Shown here in pieces: positions 35,752-44,341 of a stretch of DNA of 64,000 bases. The stretch covers positions 1 to 64,000 of the forward strand of contig NZ_CP015164.1 in NCBI RefSeq assembly GCF_001766235.1, given 5' to 3'. This DNA is from Acetobacter ascendens (GTDB lineage: Bacteria > Pseudomonadota > Alphaproteobacteria > Acetobacterales > Acetobacteraceae). A program made the position numbers and the translations under genes. The notes beneath the pieces are model-generated. The model was not told where the DNA came from. It searched no databases and worked only from the letters and a program-made list of their open reading frames with translations. Numbering within the stretch: the stretch's first letter is position 1; each line of letters begins with the position of its first letter.

Positions 35752-36447
35752 ATGCTCAGGGTTGAGGATGTGCATCTGCATTATGGGGCTGCAATTGCTT
35801 TGCGGGGTGTCTCGTTAGAAGCATGTGCAGGTAAAGTGACATGTGTGCTGGGGCGTAACGGGGTTGGTAAAACTAGCCTCATGCGCGCCATTACGGGCAT
35901 GCATGCTGTGAGTTCAGGTAAGATCTTGTGGGAGGAGGAGGATATTACAAACCTCTCTGCTTATGATCGTGCAAGGCGAGGTATCGCGACAGTGCCTCAA
36001 GGGCGCGATATTTTTCCCTTGTTGAGTGTGCGTGAAAATCTTGAAACAGGATTTGGCCTTCTAAAGCGACGTGATAGAAAAATACCAGACGAAGTTTTTG
36101 AGCTGTTTCCTGTTTTGGAAAAAATGCTTGATCGGCGCGGAGGAGATCTATCAGGAGGGCAGCAGCAGCAATTGGCTATTGCGCGTGCCCTTATTATTCG
36201 TCCGCGGCTTTTGGTGTTGGATGAACCAACAGAAGGTATTCAACCCAATATTATCAAGGATATTGGCACCATTATCTCTATGTTGCGAGACCGTGGAGAT
36301 ATGGCCATTGTGTTAGTGGAACAATACTTTGATTTTGCATTTAACCTTGCCGATACCGTAGAGGTTATGGATAGGGGCAAAATCATACTTTCTGGGCAAG
36401 TTGCAGAAATGGACGCAGAAGAAGTGCGCGCCAATATTGCGATTTGA
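35752..36447 (+). CDS. urtE: Urea ABC transporter ATP-binding protein UrtE
   Basis: A 231-residue LivF-type ATPase. Walker A is GRNGVGKTS, signature LSGGQQQQLAIARAL, Walker B LLVLDEPTEGIQP, and H-loop VEQYFDF. GGAGAG precedes the start. It closes the urtABCDE operon, 38 bases after urtD. Confidence 0.94.
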   Translation: MLRVEDVHLHYGAAIALRGVSLEACAGKVTCVLGRNGVGKTSLMRAITGMHAVSSGKILWEEEDITNLSAYDRARRGIATVPQGRDIFPLLSVRENLETGFGLLKRRDRKIPDEVFELFPVLEKMLDRRGGDLSGGQQQQLAIARALIIRPRLLVLDEPTEGIQPNIIKDIGTIISMLRDRGDMAIVLVEQYFDFAFNLADTVEVMDRGKIILSGQVAEMDAEEVRANIAI

Positions 36448-36678
36448 GAGAGCAACGTTTTAAAACTACCAGCATTGCAGCGTATAGACAGATTGTTGCT
36501 TACGCTGCTTTGTAGGGTATTTTTTCAAGTATTGTTGCATCAGAACTGTGCAGAACAAGGCTGATAGCGAAATCATGCACAGTGTATTTTGCTGTGGCAG
36601 CTTGTGCATAGATGCAATAAGAATCAAAAAATATAATATTATTATTGAATAATTTGCCTATAAGTCTTTCTAAAGACT

Positions 36679-36754
36679 TGGCGTCCCGTACGGGATTCGA
36701 ACCCGTGTTGCCGCCGTGAAAGGGCGGTGTCCTAGGCCTCTAGACGAACGGGAC
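36679..36754 (-). tRNA. tRNA-Glu (anticodon TTC)
   Basis: Read on the minus strand, the gene starts GTCCCGT at 36754 and pairs with ACGGGAC at the 3' side. The anticodon stem CCGCC/GGCGG encloses CTTTCAC, giving anticodon TTC. The T-loop GGTTCGAATCC is standard. The discriminator G is followed by an encoded CCA (36681-36679), giving 76 nucleotides in all. Confidence 0.96.
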
Positions 36755-36929
36755 AAGAGGCTGTGTTGAGGCGCTTTGTAGAGATATTGCTAAGGGGCGT
36801 CAAGGCAGGAAATGGACTTTTACGGAGGTTTTTGAAAAAATCATCATTCCATACTATGCAGCCAGATTGCTGAATGATCATTCAGGCTCAATTGGCATGA
36901 TACAAATACCAATTAAGGGCAGCAAACGC

Positions 36930-36959
36930 ATGCAAGCCACGCATTTTATAAAAGGTCTA
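36930..36959 (+). pseudogene. First ten codons of a secreted repeat protein, cut off by an IS427-like element
   Basis: ATG at 36930, preceded by AAGGG, begins MQATHFIKGL and runs straight into the element at 36960. Removing 36960-37804 (element plus one TA copy) joins it in frame with VVFCLGFPTAALGQG at 37805, together making a good signal peptide. The insertion thus separates the start and half the signal sequence from the rest of the gene. Confidence 0.75.
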
Positions 36960-36998
36960 GGGCCTGTTAGATCTTGAATTTCTTCCCATATTGTAGGG

Positions 36999-37424
36999 AT
37001 GGAAGAAGGAGACAGAACAGGCACCTTTACGGACGAGACATGGGCGATCTGGGAACCTCTGATTGAGGCGGTTCGCCCAAGGGGCAAGACGCCGCCACAT
37101 GATCTGCGGCGTACGATAGCAGCAATTTTCTGGCGTCATGAGAATGGCGCGAAATGGCGGAGCATCCCCGCTGAACTGGGTCCATGGTGGCGAGCGGCGC
37201 AGCTTTTCATCCGCTGGGCGAAGCTGGGTGTGTGGGAACGCCTGCTCGCACTGGTTCAGGAACAACAGGGAGTAGCACTCGGCATGACTTTTCTGGATGG
37301 CACGAATATCAGAGCTCACCACAAGGCGGCGGGAGCCCCAAAAAAGGGGGCTCTTTTGAAGAGCGAGACCATCGTGAAGCACTTGGCCGCTCTCGCGGCG
37401 GCTATGGCACAAAAGTCTGCGTGA
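36999..37424 (+). CDS. IS427-like transposase, frame A
   Basis: The 141-residue upstream frame holds the N-terminal DUF4096-type domain (FTDETWAIWEPLIEAV) and the first catalytic Asp (TFLDGTNIRAHHKAAG). At 37340-37346 the heptamer A AAA AAG lies in phase for a -1 slip; after it, this frame runs on without homology to a stop at 37424. Confidence 0.85.
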   Translation: MEEGDRTGTFTDETWAIWEPLIEAVRPRGKTPPHDLRRTIAAIFWRHENGAKWRSIPAELGPWWRAAQLFIRWAKLGVWERLLALVQEQQGVALGMTFLDGTNIRAHHKAAGAPKKGALLKSETIVKHLAALAAAMAQKSA

Positions 37425-37795
37425 TAGCAGACGGGCATGGAAAGGCTGTTGGTTTTGCCCTGGCGCCCGGCCAGGCCCATGAACTGCCGCTGGCTCCAGA
37501 TATGCTCGATAGCCTTCCCGCCATTCCTTTGTGGGTGGTGGCGGACAAGGGCTATGCCTCGGACGCCTTCCGTGAACGTATCTGGGACATGGGAGCCCGA
37601 CCGGCCATTCCCGCAAAACGACGCGATGCGCCGGTTGCCTGCCCCAGATGGGTCTATCGGTGTCGGCACCTGGTCGAGAACCTCTGGGCCCGTCTCAAGG
37701 AGTGGCGTGCTGTTGCAACCAGATACGAGAAAACCGCAGCGTCGTTCCTGGCCGTCATACACATCGCTGCAGCCGCAGACTGGATCAAGTGCTAA
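37184..37795 (+). CDS. IS427-like transposase, frame B (reached by -1 frameshift)
   Basis: The functional part begins near 37340, where the -1 slip from frame A gives PKKGGSFEERDH. It carries the second Asp (VVADKGYASDAF) and the Glu region (RHLVENLWARLKEWRAVATRYEKT). The stretch before the slip site is only a shadow of frame A. A full transposase would be the A-B fusion. Confidence 0.85.
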   Translation: MVASGAAFHPLGEAGCVGTPARTGSGTTGSSTRHDFSGWHEYQSSPQGGGSPKKGGSFEERDHREALGRSRGGYGTKVCVIADGHGKAVGFALAPGQAHELPLAPDMLDSLPAIPLWVVADKGYASDAFRERIWDMGARPAIPAKRRDAPVACPRWVYRCRHLVENLWARLKEWRAVATRYEKTAASFLAVIHIAAAADWIKC

Positions 37796-37804
37796 CAGGC
37801 CCTA

Positions 37805-38131
37805 GTGGTTTTCTGTCTTGGGTTCCCTACAGCCGCATTGGGGCAAGGCATCATGCATAATGTTGCGGATTGCCAGCTTTCGGCTGGCCATCCTGTATTT
37901 TGTGGCATGCCTTTTACAGGGCAAGCCGTACTGCCTTTAATGCCGGAAAGCGACAAATATTATAGATGTTCCATTACAGCAGGAAACATCACATTCTGTG
38001 CTGTGCCCTATACAGGCAGGGCTGTTATTCAGCAGTCCAATGGTGTGTATGCATCGTGCTTGATTGAGTTGGGGCAGATGAAATTTTGTGGTCTTCCATA
38101 CACTGGCCACGCTGTTATTCGCAGGGGGTAG
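37805..38131 (+). pseudogene. Small secreted cysteine-repeat protein, start lost to IS427-like insertion
   Basis: This is the remainder of the gene starting at 36930; the restored protein has 118 residues. After the signal peptide (VVFCLGFPTAALGQG) come three repeats of roughly 30 residues built on Cys-x(n)-Gly-x3-FC-x-x-P-F/Y-TG-x-AV: FCGMPFTGQAV, FCAVPYTGRAV, FCGLPYTGHAV. Paired cysteines suggest disulfide-linked repeats in the periplasm. No family is recognised. A GTG at 37805 could start a product, but it would lack half its signal peptide. Confidence 0.7.
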
Positions 38132-38139
38132 GGAGGATA

Positions 38140-38574
38140 TCAGAGGCCGAGTTCTAACAGCTTTTTCTGCAGGGAAAGGGGTAAGCCTACGGGCTGTGTT
38201 TCAGTGCTCTGCAAATCTGCTGGTGCATCTTGGCCTTGCAGGTAGCGCCACCCTTGAAATGGCCGTATGGCGCGAGGTTGGACAGGAATGATCTTGGGAG
38301 AAAGTAAGATAAGCGTGCCCTGTGTGCCATCAGCCCGTGTTGTGGTTTGAATATCCAGAATGGGCTGTCGGCACAGAATAAGCTCGTTGATGACGCGGTA
38401 AAGCGAACCACCATCCAAAAGGGCATCTTTTTGTTTAGGAAAAGAGCGTGTGTGCACCACGGGTAGGGGAGTATCATAATCTGGATGGGCGCGGGTATTG
38501 AAGGGCTGTTTCAGCCGTTCAGTCAGATCTTCGAGCGATTCAACACCCACAGCCAGCTTGATCAGATTAAGCAT
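38140..38574 (-). CDS. DUF1489 family protein
   Basis: A 144-residue cytoplasmic protein of the DUF1489 family, found mainly in Alphaproteobacteria: LNLIKLAVGVESLEDL at the start, HTRSFPKQKDALLDGGSLYRVI in the middle and RPFQGWRYLQGQDAPADL near the end. It often lies near housekeeping genes; its function is unknown. It ends 8 bases from the convergent repeat-protein gene. Confidence 0.8.
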   Translation of the reverse strand: MLNLIKLAVGVESLEDLTERLKQPFNTRAHPDYDTPLPVVHTRSFPKQKDALLDGGSLYRVINELILCRQPILDIQTTTRADGTQGTLILLSPKIIPVQPRAIRPFQGWRYLQGQDAPADLQSTETQPVGLPLSLQKKLLELGL

Positions 38575-38618
38575 TTCTCCAATGTAGTGCGTTACTTACG
38601 TCAGACAAGGTTCTATTT

Positions 38619-39773
38619 TCAAAGCACCAGTGCGTGTAGTAGGGCTTCTAGCCGTAATCGGCCTTCTTCTGTGGCGTATAAATGGGTGGAAGTTTGGATA
38701 AGGTAGCCTTCTTCCACTGCAGCAGCCAGAATAACTGGGTCTAGGGTTTCTATCAGTTGTAGACCTGTGCGTGCCTGAAAGTGGCTGAGTGCAATGCCTT
38801 CCTGTAAACGCAGGCCCATCAGCAACATTTCTCGGGCACGTTCTTGCGGCACAAGTGGTTCCTGAGATGTCTGGCCTGAACTTGTGCGTTCCACAAGCTC
38901 GGCCCATGGTTCGGGGGCGCGGTGTCTGCGTGTGGCATAAAGCTGGCCATTCAGCGTAATGCGCCCATGTGCGCCGGGGCCAAGTCCCAGATAATCACCG
39001 TAATGCCAGTATGTCAGGTTATGGCGGCTTTCACTGCCCGGTTTGGCGTAGTTGGAAACCTCATACGCATTCAGCCCATGTGCGTGCGTAATTGCCGTTG
39101 TTGTTTCATAAAGTGCGGCGGCTGTTTCCTCATCAGGCAGGCTAAAACTGCCTTGCCGGTAAAGGGCTTCAAACTTGGTACCGGGTTCAATGGTTAATTG
39201 ATAGAGCGAGACATGATCTGCCACCAGTTGCAGTGCTGTCTCTAGCTCCGTTTTCCATGCAGCCACGCTCTGGTTGGGGCGGGCGTAAATCAGGTCAAAC
39301 GTAATACGGGGGAACAATGAGCGGGCCAGTTCCAGCGCAGCTAAAGCTTGCGTGGCGGAATGCTGCCGGCCCAAAAAATGCAAAGCCTCATCATTCAGGG
39401 CCTGAATGCCGAGGGAAACACGGTTGATTCCGGCCTGCCTAAAATCTTTCAGCCTTTCAGCTTCTACACTGGTTGGGTTGGCTTCCAGTGTAATTTCAAG
39501 ATTGGGAGCGGCATCAAAGAGAGATGTGGCATCATCTATCAGGTTCGCGACGGTTTGCGGGGCCATAAGTGAGGGTGTGCCGCCACCAAAAAAGATAGAT
39601 GTTAGGCGGCGGCGGCCTAAACGATTTGCCTCATGCGCAAGCTCCGTGCGGAGTGCCTGCGCAAAGCGCACCTGTGGAATTTCTGCCCGTACGTGTGAGT
39701 TGAAATCACAGTACGGGCATTTGGCCAAACAAAAAGGCCAGTGAATATAAAGAGCGAGTGCGTCCTGTTCCAC
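38619..39773 (-). CDS. hemW: Radical SAM protein HemW (haem chaperone-like)
   Basis: A 384-residue radical SAM protein. The iron-sulfur cluster cysteines are Cys15, Cys19 and Cys22 (PFCLAKCPYCDFNSH), with the SAM-binding FFGGGTPS near residue 62 and the HemW C-terminal domain (YEVSNYAKPGSESRHNLTYW). HemW was long annotated as oxygen-independent coproporphyrinogen oxidase but acts as a haem-binding chaperone. It starts 4 bases after the kup gene. Confidence 0.9.
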   Translation of the reverse strand: MEQDALALYIHWPFCLAKCPYCDFNSHVRAEIPQVRFAQALRTELAHEANRLGRRRLTSIFFGGGTPSLMAPQTVANLIDDATSLFDAAPNLEITLEANPTSVEAERLKDFRQAGINRVSLGIQALNDEALHFLGRQHSATQALAALELARSLFPRITFDLIYARPNQSVAAWKTELETALQLVADHVSLYQLTIEPGTKFEALYRQGSFSLPDEETAAALYETTTAITHAHGLNAYEVSNYAKPGSESRHNLTYWHYGDYLGLGPGAHGRITLNGQLYATRRHRAPEPWAELVERTSSGQTSQEPLVPQERAREMLLMGLRLQEGIALSHFQARTGLQLIETLDPVILAAAVEEGYLIQTSTHLYATEEGRLRLEALLHALVL

Positions 39774-39777
39774 AGTA

Positions 39778-41760
39778 TCAGATAGCCACTTTCACACCCA
39801 GTTCCACAACACGATCCGGCGGAATACGGAAGAATTCCATGCTGGAAGTAGAGTTGCGGAGCATGAACAGGAAGATAGACATTCTCCAGCGCGACATGCG
39901 GGGAACAGAAGAGCGGGTAATGAGTTCGCGGGATGTGAAATAGGATGCCTGAAGAGCATCAAAATCCACGCCGTTCGCTTTCAGTTCTTCCAGCGCGCGG
40001 GGGATGTTGGGCATTTCCATAAACCCGTAGCGCAGCACAATGCGGTAGATATCTGGCGCCAGTTCTTCCACAGCCACACGGTGGCCGCGTTCTGCTTCTG
40101 GCTGATCCAAGTTCTGCACGGTTACGAAAAGCACGTGATCATGCAGGATTTTGTTATGGCGCAGATTATGCAGCAGGCACGGGGGCACAAAGTCGGGCGT
40201 GCTGGTCATGAACACAGCCATGCCGGGCACACGAATGATGCGGGACTGCGGAAGCCGGGCAATGAAGGACCCCATGGGCAGGCTGTCTTGCCGCTGGCGG
40301 GCAATAATAAGGCTGCGGCCTTTTTTCCATGTGGTCATCATCAGGGTCAGCACACAGCCAAGCAGCACCGGCACCCAACCGCCATCAGGAATTTTAAGGG
40401 CGTTGGCAGCAAAGAAGGTGCTGTCCAGCAGGAGGAAGCCGCCAAATATGGCTCCCACTTTCCATGCAGGCCAGTTGAAGTGACGGTGGAAAACCACAAT
40501 GGCCAGAACGGAAGTGCAGATAAACGTGCCTGTTACCGCAATACCATAGGCGGAGGCCAAGGCATCGGAACTGCGGAAGGCTACCACCAGCAGAACTGCC
40601 CCTACGGCGAGGAAGCGGTTGAAGTCTGGCAGATAAATCTGACCTTCTTCTTCCGCATTGGTGTGGGTAATGCGCAGCCGGGGCATATAGCCTAGCTGGA
40701 TCAACTGGCGGCAGATGGAAAAGCCGCCGGAAATGCCGGCCTGACTGGCAATAACGGTGGCAAAGGTGGAAAGCACCACCATTGGTCCCTGCATCCAATG
40801 TGGACACAGCAGAAAGAAGGGATTTGCCAGAGCTTTGGGGTCAGAAATAACCAGTGCGGCCTGTCCAAAGTAGTTCAGCACTAACATGGGCAATACAAAG
40901 AAGAGCCATGCATAACGGATAGGGGCACGGCCAAAATGGCCCATATCGGCATACAGAGCTTCTGCTCCGGTTACGCACAACACGACAGAGCCAAGGGCAA
41001 GGAAAGAAAGCTTGCCGTGGTAAAAAATGAATTCTAGCGCGTAGGTGGGTGAAAGCGCCATCAGAATAGCTGGATGATGCAGAATTTCCATCACCCCCAG
41101 CACGCCCAGCGTGCCAAACCACAGCAGCATGATTGGCCCAAATATGGTGCCAACTTTGCCTGTGCCAATCCATTGCACACTGAACAGGCTGATAATCACC
41201 AATATGGCTACGGGTATCACAAAATCATGCGCTGCGGGCACGCTTACTTCCACGCCTTCAATGGCAGAAAGCACGGAAATGGCAGGGGTAATAATGCCAT
41301 CACCAAAAAACAGACAGGCCCCCACAATACCAACCAACCCTAATATCCATCGGGTTCTCTGGTTGACGACTACGCGCTGAGCCAGAGACATAATGGCAAG
41401 GATACCGCCCTCACCATTATGGTCCGCCCGCATGATCAGAATGACGTATTTGACCGTGACAATCAGGATTAGTGTCCAGAAAATCAGGCTGGCAACGCCC
41501 AGAATCTCCCATGGAGCGACCTGATGGTGGCCGGAGATAACTTCTACAGTAGAGCGGAAAGCGTAAAGTGGGCTGGTGCCGATATCACCATACACAACGC
41601 CCAACACACCCAGCAGTGCGGCAAAGCCAACAGGGGCGGCAGCGTGCTGCGGTTGATCGGCGTCAAATTCCGTAATGCGCCGCGGTTCCGGCGCTGAAGC
41701 CACATGCGGCTGATCTCCTGTAGGGGGAGAACCAGCCGATTTGTTGGCGGGGTCAGTCAT
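39778..41760 (-). CDS. kup: Low-affinity potassium transporter Kup
   Basis: A 660-residue potassium/proton symporter of the Kup/HAK/KT family. About twelve helices follow a 45-residue hydrophilic start; [14 protein letters not shown] near residue 55 is the family signature, and [17 protein letters not shown] is conserved. The C-terminal cytoplasmic region of about 180 residues is full length. It probably forms an operon with hemW. Confidence 0.94.
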   Translation of the reverse strand: MTDPANKSAGSPPTGDQPHVASAPEPRRITEFDADQPQHAAAPVGFAALLGVLGVVYGDIGTSPLYAFRSTVEVISGHHQVAPWEILGVASLIFWTLILIVTVKYVILIMRADHNGEGGILAIMSLAQRVVVNQRTRWILGLVGIVGACLFFGDGIITPAISVLSAIEGVEVSVPAAHDFVIPVAILVIISLFSVQWIGTGKVGTIFGPIMLLWFGTLGVLGVMEILHHPAILMALSPTYALEFIFYHGKLSFLALGSVVLCVTGAEALYADMGHFGRAPIRYAWLFFVLPMLVLNYFGQAALVISDPKALANPFFLLCPHWMQGPMVVLSTFATVIASQAGISGGFSICRQLIQLGYMPRLRITHTNAEEEGQIYLPDFNRFLAVGAVLLVVAFRSSDALASAYGIAVTGTFICTSVLAIVVFHRHFNWPAWKVGAIFGGFLLLDSTFFAANALKIPDGGWVPVLLGCVLTLMMTTWKKGRSLIIARQRQDSLPMGSFIARLPQSRIIRVPGMAVFMTSTPDFVPPCLLHNLRHNKILHDHVLFVTVQNLDQPEAERGHRVAVEELAPDIYRIVLRYGFMEMPNIPRALEELKANGVDFDALQASYFTSRELITRSSVPRMSRWRMSIFLFMLRNSTSSMEFFRIPPDRVVELGVKVAI

Positions 41761-41873
41761 GGTGTCTCTGGCTCCACGTCAGTCTTGCGGGGGCACGTTG
41801 CCCCGTTCGCCCTGCATAAAGGGCGCAGATAGGTGGAAGCAAGGCATACTGGCCTCCACCCAGAAAATGAAAA

Positions 41874-42572
41874 TCAGGGAGAAGGTGGCCGCGGACCGAA
41901 AATTGCGGTGCCAACACGCACAAGAGTTGCCTCTTCGGCAATGGCCTGTGGGTAATCAGCAGACATTCCCATGGAAATAACAGGAAGCCCATGTTCCTGC
42001 GCCATACTGCGCAAAAGCCTGAAATGCGGCACTGGGTCTTGCGTGGCGGGCGGAATGCACATCAGCCCTTGCAGTTTGTTCCCAAACTGCTGGCGGCAGG
42101 TGCGGATAAAGTTATCTGCTTTTTCACGCGGGACGCCAAATTTCTGGGGCTCATCACCTGTGTTGACCTCAATCAACAACTCAGGCAGACGGCCTTCTTT
42201 ATCGGCTGCTTTGGCCAGAGCTTCTGCCAGTTCCGGCCGATCCAAGCTTTCTATCACATCGGCAATGCGTACCGCATCACGCGCTTTGTTTGTTTGCAGG
42301 CCGCCAATCAGGTGTAATCGGAGATCAGGATAAGTTGCCCGCAGGGCGGGAAACTTGCTGGCGGCTTCCTGCACCCGGTTTTCTCCAAACACACGCTGGC
42401 CTGCGGCAAGGGCTTCCTGCACGCTGGAAAGCGGATGGAATTTGGAAACGGCAACCAGCGTAACAGAGGCGGAATCCCGGCCTGCTGCGTGTGCTGCTGC
42501 GTCAATATTCTGGCGAACGGCAGCAAGCCGGTCCGCCAGAACAGATGAGGGAAGGGTGGATGGTGTTTCCAT
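41874..42572 (-). CDS. YggS-family pyridoxal phosphate-binding protein
   Basis: A 232-residue PLP homeostasis protein (PLPBP/YggS). The PLP lysine is Lys44 (VAVSKFHPL); FGENRVQEAASK, HLIGGLQTNKA and GMSADYPQAI are family blocks. It has the single-domain alanine-racemase-like barrel and no catalytic role is established beyond vitamin B6 balance. Confidence 0.92.
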   Translation of the reverse strand: METPSTLPSSVLADRLAAVRQNIDAAAHAAGRDSASVTLVAVSKFHPLSSVQEALAAGQRVFGENRVQEAASKFPALRATYPDLRLHLIGGLQTNKARDAVRIADVIESLDRPELAEALAKAADKEGRLPELLIEVNTGDEPQKFGVPREKADNFIRTCRQQFGNKLQGLMCIPPATQDPVPHFRLLRSMAQEHGLPVISMGMSADYPQAIAEEATLVRVGTAIFGPRPPSP

Positions 42573-42716
42573 GAGGCGTCAAAATTCTTGAAGATGCGCA
42601 CTTGGTCAAGTGCCGCAAACGCCGCATACCTATGTTGGGGTGGGAAGATAGTCTTTTCAGGCGCCTAGAAGGTCTTGGTCTAAAGCGCCTGAAGGATGCC
42701 TAGTATAAAAGCAATT

Positions 42717-43748
42717 TTATACTGCAAGAGAATCGACTGTTAGGATAATTTTACCCAAATGGTGCCCATCCTCCATTGCCTGATGTGCAGATGCAGCCTG
42801 CGCCAATGGGAAAGTTTGATGGATAAGAGGGCGTATTGTGCGGTTGGTCAGCAAAGGCCAAACTTTTGCCTTAAGGTCTTGTGCAATGCGGGCTTTGCTG
42901 GCGCTATCACGTGGGCGCAACGTACTGCCTGTTACAATAAGCCGATGTGTCATAATCCGAACCAGATTGGCCTGTTCGGCCTTTGCGCCACCTTGCAGTG
43001 CGATAATGATGAGTTTGCCATCGAAGGCGAGGCTTTTGAGATTTCGCTCAAAATAGGGGCCCCCCACCATATCAAGAATAACATTTACGCCTTCGCCTTT
43101 GGTGAGTTCCGCAATGCGTTCGGCAAAGTCTTCCGTCTTGTAGTTAATGGCTTTTGCGCCCAGTTGTTCGCACAGAGCGCATTTTTCATCCGTTCCGGCT
43201 GTTGCAAAAGGCGTGCCACCAAAAGCTTTAACAAGCTGAATAGCCGTTGTGCCAATGCCGCTACTGCCACCATGAATCAATACGCGTGCATCTTTGGGCA
43301 ACATGGTGGGCATAAAAAGGTTGGACCACACGGTAAAAAAAGTTTCCGGTAGGGCGGCTGCCTCTATGGCATTAAAACCTTCTGGCCAAGGCAAACATTG
43401 CCCAGCAGGTACAAGACAATATTCTGCATATCCGCCCCCATTTGCTAGGGCGCATATGCGGCTTCCTATGGCAGGCATTGTTACGCCATCTTGCGGTAGA
43501 CCGTGTGCAACAACTTCCCCTGCTATTTCCAGCCCTAATCTTGGGCTGGCTCCGGGCGGAGGTGGATAAAGCCCTTTGCGCTGCATGATATCTGGCCGGT
43601 TTACGCCAGCAGCCATCACACGTATCAGCACTTCGCCTCGGCCTGGCTGTGGAACCTGAATGGTTTCCAGGTGCAAAACATTCGGCGCACCTGTTTGCGT
43701 AAAGCAGATGGCTTTCATGGTGGAAGGCAGAAGGGAGGGAGCAGGCAT
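42717..43748 (-). CDS. Zinc-type medium-chain quinone oxidoreductase (PIG3-like)
   Basis: A 343-residue NAD(P)H-dependent oxidoreductase of the medium-chain family, quinone oxidoreductase/PIG3 branch. GVNRPDIMQRKGLYPPPPGA and VLIHGGSSGIGTTAIQL (nucleotide-binding Rossmann motif) are typical; catalytic zinc cysteines are absent, as expected. GCGGAA lies upstream of the chosen ATG; a start at the internal MKAICFTQTG (43718) is the alternative. Confidence 0.88.
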   Translation of the reverse strand: MPAPSLLPSTMKAICFTQTGAPNVLHLETIQVPQPGRGEVLIRVMAAGVNRPDIMQRKGLYPPPPGASPRLGLEIAGEVVAHGLPQDGVTMPAIGSRICALANGGGYAEYCLVPAGQCLPWPEGFNAIEAAALPETFFTVWSNLFMPTMLPKDARVLIHGGSSGIGTTAIQLVKAFGGTPFATAGTDEKCALCEQLGAKAINYKTEDFAERIAELTKGEGVNVILDMVGGPYFERNLKSLAFDGKLIIIALQGGAKAEQANLVRIMTHRLIVTGSTLRPRDSASKARIAQDLKAKVWPLLTNRTIRPLIHQTFPLAQAASAHQAMEDGHHLGKIILTVDSLAV

Positions 43749-43870
43749 AGATAATTCCGCCGTCTGTGGTGGTTAAGCAAAAACGTTTAACGTGGCTGCA
43801 TACAGTATGGATAACGTATGCAACTTCACGTCCACGCTATAATTAACAGTTTTCTCTTGTTTGTGATGTG

Positions 43871-44299
43871 CTAGCGCCGGTGTTTTTCTCCGGCGAGTTC
43901 TCGGCGGGTGCGTTCCAGTTCTTCTGCATACCGGCGCAAAACGTAACGCTCACTCAGTATACCAAGCACATTGTGGTCTGTATCTGTAACAGCCAAGGCA
44001 GGCAAACCTGTGCGTTCAAATGCAGTTAAAGCGCGGGAGAGACTGTCTTCCGGCGCCAGAACCATGCTGTCGGGGGGCAGAAGATTTTGTAAGGGTTGAT
44101 GGGAAGACGTTGTCATGGATTGGACTTGCGCATACTCAACCAAGCCCATGCAGTGGCGCTGTCTATCCAGCACAACAATGTAGCGGGGTGCTCGCCCCAT
44201 AAATGCAGTGCGTGCTTCGGCCACAGGCGTTTCAGCAACTAGGGTATCGACCTGTGTGCGCATCATTTGCCCCACAGTGAGCGTACGCATCCAGCCCAC
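43871..44299 (-). pseudogene. CBS-domain pair, separated from the ClC channel by an amber codon
   Basis: A 142-residue frame with two CBS domains (about 5-60 and 75-130; VLDRQRHCMGLVEYAQ and VTDTDHNVLGILSERY). It is in the same frame as the channel gene upstream: reading through the TAG at 44342-44344 gives RFHLRGENIRSGVDVGWMR, a linker expected in ClC-CBS proteins. It therefore looks like the cut-off regulatory tail of one gene. Independent translation from the GTG at 44297 is possible but has no clear ribosome site. Confidence 0.78.
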
Positions 44300-44341
44300 A
44301 TCTACGCCAGAGCGAATGTTTTCTCCACGCAGGTGAAAGCG

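Larger units (their letters stand above)
36960..37802 (+). mobile_element. IS5-family insertion sequence, IS427-like
   Basis: An 843-base element with terminal inverted repeats GGGCCTGTTAG at 36960-36970 and CTAACAGGCCC at 37792-37802. It is flanked by the TA dinucleotide (36958-36959 and 37803-37804), the target duplication usual for the IS427 group. It carries two overlapping frames expressed by frameshifting. Confidence 0.9.

Noticed and set aside
40081-40695. A 204-residue plus-strand frame opposite kup
   Set aside because: It lies wholly within kup on the opposite strand, is His/Gln/Asn-rich without known motifs, and has no independent support.
42656-42722. Two hairpins downstream of the quinone oxidoreductase (TTCAGGCGC/GCGCCTGAA and GTATAAAA/TTTTATAC) as a regulatory RNA
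   Set aside because: They fit ordinary 3'-end structures; there is no conserved RNA pattern that I can recognise, and the T run is weak.
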